Positions 1 through 5,607 of a stretch of 9,510 nt of DNA are shown piece after piece. The notes beneath the pieces are model-generated. The model was not told the DNA's origin and searched no databases. It was given only the letters and a program-made list of their open reading frames with translations. Source of the DNA: QGNO01 sp964493125 (GTDB lineage: Bacteria; Chloroflexota; Dehalococcoidia; Lucifugimonadales; QGNO01); assembly GCA_964493125.1 (NCBI GenBank), contig CAZBMS010000054.1, positions 1 through 9,510 on the forward strand. Reading direction: 5' to 3'. Both the position numbers and the translations under genes were made by a program. Position 1 is the first letter of the stretch. Each line of letters begins with the position of its first letter.

Positions 1-33
1 AGATCTCATAGACTATAAGCAGACAGCGGAGAT

Positions 34-64
34 GAGAAAGACGCCCCTCTGAAAGATGAGGCGC
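34..64 (-). terminator. Weak hairpin and T-rich tail next to the left tmRNA-like end
   Basis: On the minus strand, bases 64 to 43 can fold into a 7-position stem with one C-C mismatch around an 8-nt loop, followed by a T-rich tail (TCTTTCTC). It lies 11 bases beyond the CCA-like end of the left 44-bp repeat, where an ssrA or tRNA terminator would sit. The right repeat has a hairpin in the same relative place. The tail is interrupted by C, so termination is only a possibility. Confidence 0.35.
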
Positions 65-75
65 ATTTATATGCA

Positions 76-119
76 TGGTGGAGACGGGGGAGGGCCCTTC
101 CACACTTTGCACACAGACT
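76..119 (-). repeat. Left copy of 44-bp direct repeat with tmRNA-3'-end-like tail (putative att site)
   Basis: This copy matches 2748-2791 at 41 of 44 positions, in the same orientation. Read on the minus strand it ends in CTCCCCCGTCTCCACCA. CGTCTCCACCA is the typical end of many bacterial tmRNAs (acceptor strand plus CCA). The T-loop sequence expected just before it is absent, so only about 17 nt of the RNA-gene end could be present. Such 3' ends are classic target sites of tyrosine integrases. Similarity between the two copies continues weakly for about 25 bp past 119. The pair brackets the LRR/J-domain cassette. The repeat is directly seen; the att role is inferred. Confidence 0.6.
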
Positions 120-300
120 AAATATCGCGTTGGCGGCATGATCGGATACGCTTGGCACCGCGGAATACAATTTTGAGTCTGAACACTATCACCCCTCGCG
201 CTATCAGTCTGGGTATGTGCACATCGATGCTTTCTCGACAGATCTGGTTATAGTCGAGATGGAGCGTCTTAATCCGATGGCTATGCCCAGTTCCCAGGCA
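118..300 (-). pseudogene. Remnant of a third LRR protein C-terminus
   Basis: Downstream of the LRR1 stop (TAA, 309-307), the same reading frame stays open to a TAG at 120-118. It encodes a degenerate LRR unit, LHLDYNQI, followed by RESIDVHIPRL. This closely matches the C-terminal cap of LRR1 (KESIEVHIPHL) and of LRR2 (EESIHVYIPRL). The residues after the cap look random. No start codon or ribosome site of its own is evident, so this is best read as the leftover of a tandem LRR duplication or recombination, not a working gene. Its stop codon overlaps the edge of the 44-bp repeat, which suggests the repeat-mediated event cut it there. Confidence 0.65.
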
Positions 301-306
301 TTGTGA

Positions 307-915
307 TTATAGTCTTACCCCTCCTGGAATCCGCTCAAGACTGTTTAGATGCGGGATGTGCACTTCGATACTTTCCTTGCTCAGCGGGTTATCAACGATT
401 GTCGCTATATGGAGGTTTGGCACGTGTAGTAGCGGACTTACGTCACTGATCTGGTTATTGTCGAGAACGATTTCGCTGACCCTTGACATTAATGCGAGGG
501 GGGAGATATCAATGATCTGGTTGCTGCCGAGATGGAGCCCTTCCAAACGTTGTAGGGAGGATAAGGGCGTCAGGTCACTGATCTGGTTGCCGTACAGAAT
601 CAAACTCATCAGATTGACCGCATATTCGAGGCCGGTTATATCCTCGATCCGAGCATTCGTAGCGCGTAGCTCGCTCAGTCTTTTCAGATCCCCCCTGGTC
701 AAGGCACCCCGGGGTTTGTCTAGTTCCTCTCGGACTGCTTGTTCGAGTTCCTTGTCCGGGAAGACGACCTCGGTGTCGTCGGACTTTCTCAAAGCCTCCA
801 CTCTTGGTTGCAGCGCCCTTAAACGCCTGGCAAGGCCGGTAGATCTGCGGCTGAGGCCGCGGTTCCCGGAGGACCGTTCCAGTGATTCTGAGCTGTCGTT
901 CGGTTGGTCTGGCAT
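307..915 (-). CDS. Leucine-rich-repeat protein (LRR1), cytosolic
   Basis: A 202-aa protein with no signal peptide or membrane segment. Residues 1-48 are polar and basic (SRRSTGLARRLRAL). Residues 51-82 (VFPDKELEQAVREEL..LTRGDLKRL) match the N-terminal cap typical of bacterial internalin-like LRR proteins. About four 22-residue units follow at 86-175, with repeated NQISDLTPL, NQIIDISPL and NQISDVSPL cores, then a short cap (KESIEVHIPHL). LRR solenoids usually bind other proteins; the partner is unknown. A GAGGT ribosome site at about 928-932 supports the ATG at 915. The N-terminal 75 residues and the bases just before the start are nearly shared with LRR2, so the two are paralogs. It is divergent from the J-domain gene across 131 bp, where shared control is possible. 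Confidence 0.85.
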   Translation of the reverse strand: MPDQPNDSSESLERSSGNRGLSRRSTGLARRLRALQPRVEALRKSDDTEVVFPDKELEQAVREELDKPRGALTRGDLKRLSELRATNARIEDITGLEYAVNLMSLILYGNQISDLTPLSSLQRLEGLHLGSNQIIDISPLALMSRVSEIVLDNNQISDVSPLLHVPNLHIATIVDNPLSKESIEVHIPHLNSLERIPGGVRL

Positions 916-1046
916 GCTGGTCAGTTTACCTCATTTGCTTACGGAGGCCCGGCTCCGATTCAATGTCGGTCAAGCCAGGTACATGATCTTTGTGCGAGAT
1001 GCCTTTTTGTTATGTAAAATCGCCTTGAAACCGTGAGGATGAATAT

Positions 1047-1907
1047 ATGACCTCCAGGCAAATGAAACGAAAACCGAGTCCCGAAGAAGAGGAACTCATC
1101 AGAAAGAGGGAAGAGCTCGCTGCCCTTGAAGAGGAACTCGCCCAGGCCGAACTGGAACTTCACTCTCTCATTGGTGATGCCGAATCTTTCCTTGCAACCC
1201 TTGATGCGACTGTAGGGGAAAAGCTGGTTGAAAGGGAGATTCTCAAATCAAGACTGGCAGCCGCTCTTCTGTCACTGAGGCCTGACGACCCTGCTGCCCA
1301 GAGGAGAGCATCCCGGGCTGCGGACGACGCTCGAGAGGCACGGAGAGAGCGGGAGGCTGCTTCCGGGAGCACCGATGGTGATACTTCGAGAGAGGGATTC
1401 GCCAGTGCGTTCAGGTCAAGGTTGTCAGAGGAGTTAAGGGATTTATTCAGGAAGCTGGTCAAGATGGCCCACCCCGACCTGACGACGAACCCCGAAGAGA
1501 AGGAGCGCCGCACCGAGTTCATGAAAGAGGTGAACGCCGCCTACGAGGCAGGGGACTTCGACAGGCTGAACAAGCTACTGTCAGAATGGCAGGAGTCTCC
1601 CGACTCAGTTGAGGGCGAAGGGATCGGTGCGGAGCTTGTCAGGGTGATCAGAAAGATCGCCCAGGTAACCCGGAGGCTGGAGGCAGTGAGGGCAGAACTT
1701 TCCGATCTTGAAACCTCTGAAGACTATGCCATGTTCCTCAGTGCAAAGGAAAGTGGTTTCGAGGAATACATCGACGACATGGTGTCTGTAATCGACACGG
1801 ATATCGGGGAGCTGAATTCAGGCATCGAGGAAGTGGCGGCCTGTCTCACTGAGCTGTTGGACCGTAATAGCCTGGAATACAATGCTGATTCAGCAGAGCA
1901 ACTCTAG
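1047..1907 (+). CDS. Coiled-coil protein with J-domain (DnaJ-like) HPD motif
   Basis: A 286-aa soluble protein. Residues 11-45 form a strongly charged coiled coil (EEEELIRKREELAALEEELA), and a second helical, Arg/Ala-rich stretch covers 60-105. Residues 125-182 resemble a J domain: a helix with basic residues (LRDLFRKLVKMA), the HPD tripeptide at 142-144, then a helix ending in FMKEVNAAYEAGDFDRLNKLL. HPD is the motif by which J proteins stimulate the ATPase of Hsp70 (DnaK). The Gly/Phe and zinc-finger regions of true DnaJ are absent, so this is a specialised co-chaperone rather than DnaJ. The C-terminal third is again helical. A GAGGA ribosome site at 1035-1039, 7 nt before ATG, fixes the start. 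It is divergent from LRR1 and convergent with LRR2 (4-bp gap), which suggests a functional cassette, though this is only inferred. Confidence 0.85.
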   Translation: MTSRQMKRKPSPEEEELIRKREELAALEEELAQAELELHSLIGDAESFLATLDATVGEKLVEREILKSRLAAALLSLRPDDPAAQRRASRAADDAREARREREAASGSTDGDTSREGFASAFRSRLSEELRDLFRKLVKMAHPDLTTNPEEKERRTEFMKEVNAAYEAGDFDRLNKLLSEWQESPDSVEGEGIGAELVRVIRKIAQVTRRLEAVRAELSDLETSEDYAMFLSAKESGFEEYIDDMVSVIDTDIGELNSGIEEVAACLTELLDRNSLEYNADSAEQL

Positions 1908-1911
1908 ACGC

Positions 1912-2610
1912 TCACTCGTTAACTAGGTAATTATCATTGACGGGCAACGATCCAACGTGCACCCCTCTTTCCTGTAAACGTGGGATATACACATGGATCG
2001 ATTCTTCGCTTAGAGGGTTAACGGTTAGAATGAGATTTTCGAGATTTTCGAGTGCCATGAGAGGTTGAATATCCCTGACACAGCACCGCATTAATTCCAG
2101 TTCTGTCAGATTGGTGAGAGATCCTATAGGGGTAATGTCACTGAACGCATGACCATAAAAACGGAGCACTTTTAAATTTATGGCATGTTCAAGACCAGAG
2201 AGGTCGATAAGAAAATCCCGTTCAACGTTATAGGCGTCGTCGCTAGTATCGGCTTGCCTTTTAGCAACGAACTCTCTTAATTTATTGGGGTCTCCATAGG
2301 TAGCTTTCCAGATCTCCGGATGAAGGGGAGAGCCAGCAAGAGATCCTGATCTATCGGCAACCGCAAAACTCCTCAATTCGGCCAGGTCATCACGGGTGAG
2401 GGCTCCCCGCGGTTTCTCGAGTTCCTCTCGAATCGCCTGCTCGAGGATCTTGTCCGGGAAGACGACCTCTGTGTCGCCGGACTTTCTCAGGGCGTCCACT
2501 TTTGGTCGCAGCGCCCTCAAACGCCTGGCAAGGCCGCGAGACCTGCGGCTGAGGCCGCGGTTCTTGGAAGCCCGTTCCAGTGATTCTGAGCTGTCTGGTC
2601 GATCTGGCAT
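1912..2610 (-). CDS. Leucine-rich-repeat protein (LRR2), paralog of LRR1 with an insertion
   Basis: A 232-aa cytosolic protein. Residues 1-75 are almost the same as LRR1 (SSESLER, RGLSRRS.GLARRLRAL, TEVVFPDK.LEQA.REEL.KPRGALTR). An unrelated segment of about 45 residues (about 86-130, containing HPEIWKATYGDPNKLREFV) then splits the cap from the repeats. The LRRs (about 133-200) are fewer and more diverged than in LRR1, with ITPIGSLTNLTELEL as the clearest unit. The C-terminal cap EESIHVYIPRL matches LRR1. The start at 2610 is supported by an upstream AGGTAAACTGACTACC, close to the GGTAAACTGACCAGC before LRR1, so the duplication included the translation-start region. The diverged repeat faces suggest different binding partners. 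The gene ends 4 bp from the J-domain gene. Confidence 0.83.
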   Translation of the reverse strand: MPDRPDSSESLERASKNRGLSRRSRGLARRLRALRPKVDALRKSGDTEVVFPDKILEQAIREELEKPRGALTRDDLAELRSFAVADRSGSLAGSPLHPEIWKATYGDPNKLREFVAKRQADTSDDAYNVERDFLIDLSGLEHAINLKVLRFYGHAFSDITPIGSLTNLTELELMRCCVRDIQPLMALENLENLILTVNPLSEESIHVYIPRLQERGVHVGSLPVNDNYLVNE

Positions 2611-2710
2611 GGTAGTCAGTTTACCTGTTTGAGGTCTCTTTCGTTAACCTCAGGATTTGCCGTAATAGGCTCCGAGAGTGATGAGAACTGAAGAAGAGAG
2701 TCTTAAATAT

Positions 2711-2739
2711 GGGCCCTCTGCTAGGTAGCAGAAGGGCCC
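2711..2739. terminator. Strong hairpin beside the right 44-bp repeat
   Basis: GGGCCCT pairs with AGGGCCC, and inside it CTGCTA pairs with TAGCAG, giving a 13-bp stem with one bulged A and a tiny loop. On the plus strand only TTTAG follows; on the minus strand ATATTTAAG follows. It lies 8 bp from the CCA-like end of the right repeat, in the position of an ssrA terminator on the minus strand. It could also mark an insertion junction. Neither side has a long T tract, so efficient termination is uncertain. Confidence 0.45.
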
Positions 2740-2747
2740 TTTAGATC

Positions 2748-2791
2748 TGGTGGAGACGGGGGAGGGCCCGCCTACACTTTGCACACAGACT
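2748..2791 (-). repeat. Right copy of the 44-bp direct repeat (putative att site)
   Basis: Same sequence as 76-119 except three substitutions (GCCTAC in place of TTCCAC). On the minus strand it also ends in CTCCCCCGTCTCCACCA, the tmRNA-like 3' terminus. With the left copy it brackets a 2.67-kb segment holding both LRR genes and the J-domain gene. The sequence to the right (GCGATTGCGGC) still resembles that beside the left copy (GCGTTGGCGGC), so the duplicated unit is longer than 44 bp but has decayed. Confidence 0.6.
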
Positions 2792-2834
2792 GAGAGTGGC
2801 GATTGCGGCTTAATGGATATGTCCCTCATCTCTC

Positions 2835-3251
2835 TTAACTTCCCCTATCAGATTTACTGCTAATGTGATTTACGAGCTCTCGCCCTTCTAATTTTATTGT
2901 TTGCGCTGCCATTCGTAAGTAAAAATCACCGTCAAGATAATAGTCATCTTCCGTGTCGTCGGGACAGTTCACTTGAAGAATGTGCCTGTTTTCAAACTTG
3001 TGAAAATCCATCTTTATTCTTGCTGTTACGCTGGCATTAATATGACTTCTTATCAGATGACTCAGATGCAATTGGTATTTGTCCTTATCGAGTGTCTTAT
3101 CAGAGTTCAAAAACCCATCCTGTTCAATACCTAGAATTTCTCCACTATCATTGACTCCAATCAATAAGTTTCCTCCCTGAGCATTTAGGAATCCTACGAT
3201 TGACTTCAACGATGCCAACTCTATGTTCCGGTCATTTTTTCCGGTATGCAT
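2835..3251 (-). CDS. AlbA_2 (Schlafen AAA_4-like) domain protein, probably N-terminally truncated
   Basis: The 138 residues from the first ATG match the AlbA_2/Schlafen-type fold: TGKNDRNIELASLKSIVGF, then LNAQGGNLLIGVNDSGEILGIEQD (residues 22-45), a helix YQLHLSHLIRSHI, and an FYLRMAAQTIKL strand near the end. In this family the domain is a nucleic-acid-binding or nuclease-associated module, often next to helix-turn-helix regions, which are absent here. The family's conserved start, E-F-K-S-S-L-R, is present in frame just upstream of this ATG (codons at about 3278-3258), but a TGA at 3284-3282 separates it from an ATG at 3335 (MESIKSGKPTSDLNQPL, then stop). No start codon lies between that TGA and the EFKSS motif. 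The gene is therefore either recently inactivated or making a shortened protein. It is flanked by insertion-type repeats on both sides. Confidence 0.75.
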   Translation of the reverse strand: MHTGKNDRNIELASLKSIVGFLNAQGGNLLIGVNDSGEILGIEQDGFLNSDKTLDKDKYQLHLSHLIRSHINASVTARIKMDFHKFENRHILQVNCPDDTEDDYYLDGDFYLRMAAQTIKLEGRELVNHISSKSDRGS

Positions 3252-3411
3252 ATTTTTCCTCAGAGAAGACTTGAACTCAGTTCAGAGTGGCTGATTGAGG
3301 TCACTTGTAGGCTTACCGGATTTGATACTTTCCATAATCTCAATCAATAGAAATGTTTGAAGAGTATGAATTTGTCCCCAAAACCAAGCTACACATCGCA
3401 ATTACAGGGAC

Positions 3412-3427
3412 CCTACTGATTAAGAGT
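3412..3427 (+). repeat. Left att core (16-bp direct repeat)
   Basis: CCTACTGATTAAGAGT is identical to 4629-4644, where it forms the anticodon arm and variable loop of a tRNA-Lys fragment. The bases to its left do not continue the tRNA, so only the core is shared. This is the pattern expected for the distal junction of an element integrated by a tyrosine recombinase at the anticodon region. Confidence 0.65.
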
Positions 3428-3521
3428 TGTTCTACATTGTTATATTTTCGGTCGTATAGCTACGAATAAGAACATTTCAAGTCAATCTTGTCTAAGCATA
3501 AACGATGATCCCTTCGTAGAT

Positions 3522-3544
3522 GTTTGTGTCGAGTTTGTGTCGAA
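3522..3544 (+). repeat. Left 23-bp arm-like repeat (double GTTTGTGTCGA)
   Basis: Two tandem GTTTGTGTCGA half-units followed by A, identical to 4516-4538 and in the same orientation. Tandem short repeats near an att core are typical of arm-type binding sites of tyrosine recombinases. Confidence 0.6.
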
Positions 3545-3674
3545 CATAAACATCGTTGAAGACCGTTCGATGTACCGCGATAAATATCGGAAGCCGCTCA
3601 TTCAAATATACGAGTATTAATCAGTTCAGTATGTCTACAATACCCAGTTTAAAAAGATATGGGTCCCGTATTTA

Positions 3675-4283
3675 TTAATAATTCAGATATTGAATCCTGC
3701 TGACTGATCTTCTGTACGAGTCAGAAAGCTCAATGATTTTCGTTCTTGGCAAATTTTGATCATTTAGAGCCGCGCTCACCTCTTCCAAACTATCAAAAAC
3801 ACTGGTTACTCTCACACGCTGGCTGCTACCAAATGGTTTCAAAATACTGGGTTTCAAACCTTCTATACCACTTTGCATTTCCAACAGAACATCGATCAGT
3901 TCCTGTGTTTTGCCACGTTTGGCGGTTATAACATTACGTATCATGTATTTAGGATTGAACCCAGGTGGAGCACTTTCAAGAGGATTTACATATTCAAGTA
4001 TCTCAGTACTAACGGACTTGCACATAGCTGCAGTCTCATCCCAACTATCTTGCTGCTGCTCACTGTTGGCGAACCCGTCATGTATACTCTCCAGCTGATC
4101 CAATGAAGCAAAATTAATAGTGGTAACTATATTTACCCCAGATTCTATACCGGCAGAAGTTAACGATGAGGTGACATTTCCGTTTAAATCTCTCTCTTTA
4201 AGTGTATTAATCGCAGCCTGAAGCACATTTTTGGCTTGTCCTTCAAGTGGTCTGCGGAAAATGTTCATAATTCCTGATGGCAT
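3675..4283 (-). CDS. Cargo protein, likely two-fold ferredoxin-like (ABM/NIPSNAP-like)
   Basis: A 202-aa soluble protein, not confidently assigned. The second half (about 110-200) has the look of an antibiotic-biosynthesis-monooxygenase or NIPSNAP-type alpha/beta unit: KYMIRNVITAKRGKTQELIDVLLEM (strand, GK turn, helix), then RVRVTSVFDSLEEVSAALND (strand followed by a SLEE helix). The first half (about 15-100) has a similar order, with helix QAKNVLQAAINTL, strand NIVTTINF, then SLDQLESIHDGF, so an internal duplication is plausible. Known members are small dimeric enzymes or stress proteins; no catalytic residues can be named here. The start at 4283 has a purine-rich AAAGGGGAAAGG just upstream; a start 33 bp earlier is possible but lacks such a site. 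It is the only gene inside the putative mini-element. Confidence 0.72.
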   Translation of the reverse strand: MPSGIMNIFRRPLEGQAKNVLQAAINTLKERDLNGNVTSSLTSAGIESGVNIVTTINFASLDQLESIHDGFANSEQQQDSWDETAAMCKSVSTEILEYVNPLESAPPGFNPKYMIRNVITAKRGKTQELIDVLLEMQSGIEGLKPSILKPFGSSQRVRVTSVFDSLEEVSAALNDQNLPRTKIIELSDSYRRSVSRIQYLNY

Positions 4284-4598
4284 AACCTTTCCCCTTTTCT
4301 GCTGAGGTTGACGCAAACTTTATTAATAAACCACCACGGTTTTGGCAAGATAATACCACGTCTACTTTATTTGACATAAAACCTTGGACTACTCATTCCC
4401 GATATACATTTGTTGTCCGGCTCATTAGAGGGATTCTCTAAGAATGCTCTCGTTATCTGAAGTGGGCATCTACCTGAAATACTGACACCGTGCCCGGTTC
4501 CAGGGAATTCAAAAAGTTTGTGTCGAGTTTGTGTCGAATGGAAATAAAATCGACACTTAAGAAAAGGGCATTTACAGCCCATTTAGTTACGAAATGGT
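4284..4598. other. Non-coding stretch between cargo gene and tRNA fragment
   Basis: Holds the promoter side of the cargo gene and the right 23-bp arm-like repeat, plus a nearby inverted half-unit TCGACAC at 4550-4556. An open minus-strand frame at 4582-4367 has no ribosome site and low-complexity coding character, so it is not called. Confidence 0.5.
4516..4538 (+). repeat. Right 23-bp arm-like repeat
   Basis: Identical to 3522-3544 over all 23 bases, same orientation, 90 bp before the right att core. A reverse-oriented TCGACAC half-unit lies 12 bp further on. Confidence 0.6.
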
Positions 4599-4648
4599 TG
4601 GTGATCCGCCTCGGACTTGAACCGAGAACCTACTGATTAAGAGTCAGT
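4599..4648 (-). tRNA. 3'-half fragment of tRNA-Lys(CUU) at an att site (not functional)
   Basis: On the minus strand the sequence gives a complete anticodon arm (ACTGA, loop CTCTTAA, TCAGT; anticodon CTT, lysine), a variable loop, a T arm (CTCGG, TTCAAGT, CCGAG), the 3' acceptor strand GCGGATC, discriminator A and an encoded CCA. The D arm and the 5' acceptor strand (GATCCGC expected) are missing: the bases upstream of ACTGA are CTACCAT and then tandem repeats. This is the displaced or element-borne 3' half left by integration into a tRNA gene; an intact tRNA-Lys(CUU) should lie elsewhere in the genome. Confidence 0.85.
4629..4644 (+). repeat. Right att core (16-bp direct repeat)
   Basis: CCTACTGATTAAGAGT, identical to 3412-3427. 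It covers the tRNA variable loop, the 3' anticodon stem and the anticodon loop, a standard crossover zone for tRNA-targeting tyrosine recombinases. Confidence 0.65.
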
Positions 4649-4655
4649 ATGGTAG

Positions 4656-4730
4656 GAGTCCATATAGTCCATATAGTCTCGCGCTAGGCGTGAGGAGTCT
4701 ACGCCAGAGTCCATATAGTCCATATAGTCT
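4656..4730. repeat. Short tandem repeat, two 24-bp copies built from CATATAGTC units
   Basis: A 24-bp sequence (GAGT, two CCATATAGT units, CT) occurs exactly at 4656-4679 and 4707-4730, separated by a 27-bp spacer containing GCGTGAGGAGTCTACGC, itself partly self-complementary. On the minus strand it would read as Asp-Tyr-Met repeats, but no ribosome site or domain supports a gene. It lies directly beside the truncated tRNA, replacing its 5' half. Confidence 0.75.
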
Positions 4731-4740
4731 ACAAAAATAG

Positions 4741-4805
4741 GGGGTACCATAAGGGGTACCATAAGGGGTACCAAAAAATTGGGTGTTAAAAAGATAAGGG
4801 GTACC
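4741..4805. repeat. Four GGGGTACC motifs, three in a 12-bp tandem array
   Basis: GGGGTACCATAA is repeated at 4741-4752 and 4753-4764, followed by GGGGTACC at 4765-4772 and a fourth copy at 4798-4805. Each holds the palindrome GGTACC. Function unknown; the 12-bp spacing is slightly more than one helical turn, which could suit a DNA-binding protein or simply reflect slippage. Confidence 0.7.
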
Positions 4806-4852
4806 CTAGAAACTTTTGGGAGCTCTGGTCTTTTCTCCACACACAGATAGCA

Positions 4853-5437
4853 CTAGCTAATAGTATCCCTCAACCAATAGCCTTTAATAAATCTGTCCAC
4901 TTCCCTCATACATATGTTTGTTTGTAAACGCCCTTGAGCAAGGATTTCTTTAAGAACATCTGCAGCAACTGAGATAAGCAGATATCCAAAGTGATCGAAG
5001 ATTGCTACTGGTGCCTGAGTACCTTGACAGCCTCCAAGACACGGCCCAATCAGATAGGGCCTATATTTGAACTGTGGCATTCCTAATTCAGTTCCATCAG
5101 ATAAAGTGAATTTGGCTTCTGGGTTAGAACCTAAAGCGGCATATATGGAAAAAGACAGGCTCAACAGGAATCTGTGAAACTCTCCGTAGTTATAAACAAC
5201 TGAGTCAGGGCTGAAATCTGAATTTTCTTTAAAAAGCTTGGATTGATCTTCCATATATCCGTTAAACCTCGTTCGATTCATCGGATTGAAGGCAAAATAT
5301 CCTTTGAGGCCATGCTCAAAGGGGCGTTTAAAACTAGTGGTATAGCCATCGACATCTTTTAAAAATTGATGTTCCCAATAGTGTTTGAAATTCTTGGTGG
5401 CGAATAAAAAGTAAATTTCCTTGTCTTTGATTTCCAT
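4853..5437 (-). CDS. Unrecognised protein, 194 aa
   Basis: No family recognised. The protein is soluble and rich in aromatic residues, with no signal peptide. Notable stretches are KNFKHYWEHQF (16-26), an aromatic and basic region KRPFEHGLKGYFAFNPMNRTRFNGY (38-61), a hydrophobic helix HRFLLSLSFSIYAAL (88-102), a glycine-rich turn with two cysteines, GPCLGGCQG (C133 and C137), then FDHFGYLLISVAADVLKEIL (148-166). The Cys pair might bind a metal or form a disulfide, which is a guess. The start at 5437 is chosen because AGGAGG lies at 5443-5448 on the same strand, 5 nt upstream; an earlier ATG at 5485 has no such site. It is divergent from the lipoprotein gene at 5608; a GCACACC/GGTGTGC inverted repeat lies between them. 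Confidence 0.78.
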   Translation of the reverse strand: MEIKDKEIYFLFATKNFKHYWEHQFLKDVDGYTTSFKRPFEHGLKGYFAFNPMNRTRFNGYMEDQSKLFKENSDFSPDSVVYNYGEFHRFLLSLSFSIYAALGSNPEAKFTLSDGTELGMPQFKYRPYLIGPCLGGCQGTQAPVAIFDHFGYLLISVAADVLKEILAQGRLQTNICMREVDRFIKGYWLRDTIS

Positions 5438-5479
5438 GGGTGCCTCCTGATTTTGATTAGGTCGCGTATTAATCAAAAT

Positions 5480-5496
5480 GCACACCTACGGTGTGC
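5480..5496. promoter_or_regulatory. Inverted repeat GCACACC-TAC-GGTGTGC in divergent intergenic region
   Basis: A perfect 7-bp inverted repeat with a 3-nt spacer, 43 bp upstream of the minus-strand start at 5437 and 111 bp upstream of the plus-strand start at 5608. It could be an operator or a hairpin in the 5' leader of the minus-strand gene. A looser GCCTATGTACGCCTACGTGCG element follows at about 5518-5538. Confidence 0.4.
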
Positions 5497-5607
5497 TATC
5501 AAAAGAAAAAGATGCGCGCCTATGTACGCCTACGTGCGAGGGAGTATGTTGGAAAATTGTGTGTCAGATGTCGGCGACTATGTTAGTTGTTTACAGGAGC
5601 CTAGGGT

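Larger units (their letters stand above)
3336..3674. other. Non-coding stretch holding the left end of the tRNA-Lys-type element
   Basis: No convincing gene here. It contains the 16-bp core repeat at 3412-3427 and the 23-bp arm-like repeat at 3522-3544, described separately. The rest is AT-rich DNA without clear coding character in any frame. Confidence 0.6.
3428..4644 (-). mobile_element. Putative 1.2-kb integrase-less mini-element (tRNA-Lys type)
   Basis: Bounded by the 16-bp core repeats at 3412-3427 and 4629-4644. A 23-bp direct repeat lies 94 bp inside the left core and 90 bp inside the right core. In an excised circle these would flank the single core on both sides at nearly equal distance, the layout of P and P' arm sites in a phage attP. 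The element carries a tRNA-Lys 3' half at its tRNA-proximal end and one cargo gene. No recombinase is encoded, so it would need one supplied in trans, or it is a deletion remnant. The repeats are seen directly; mobility is inferred. Confidence 0.5.

Noticed and set aside
356..1036. 226-codon plus-strand open frame antisense to LRR1
   Set aside because: Low-quality Ser/Leu/Arg-rich translation, no ribosome site, and fully antisense to the clear LRR repeats of the minus-strand gene; a smaller equivalent antisense to LRR2 (2396-2632) shows the same artefact.
3282..3284. TGA as selenocysteine or recoded tryptophan
   Set aside because: Other genes here end in TGA (for example 7612-7614), no SECIS-like hairpin is evident just after it, and AlbA_2 proteins are not known selenoproteins.
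4367..4582. 71-codon minus-strand frame beside the tRNA fragment
   Set aside because: It runs through the arm-like repeat and has no ribosome site or recognisable composition.
4656..4730. CRISPR array
   Set aside because: Only two repeat copies with internal sub-repeats, one spacer and no cas genes; a simple tandem repeat explains it.
4637..4840. Minus-strand frame with Asp-Tyr-Met repeats
   Set aside because: The peptide is just the translation of the short tandem DNA repeats and the GGTACC array; no ribosome site and no domain.
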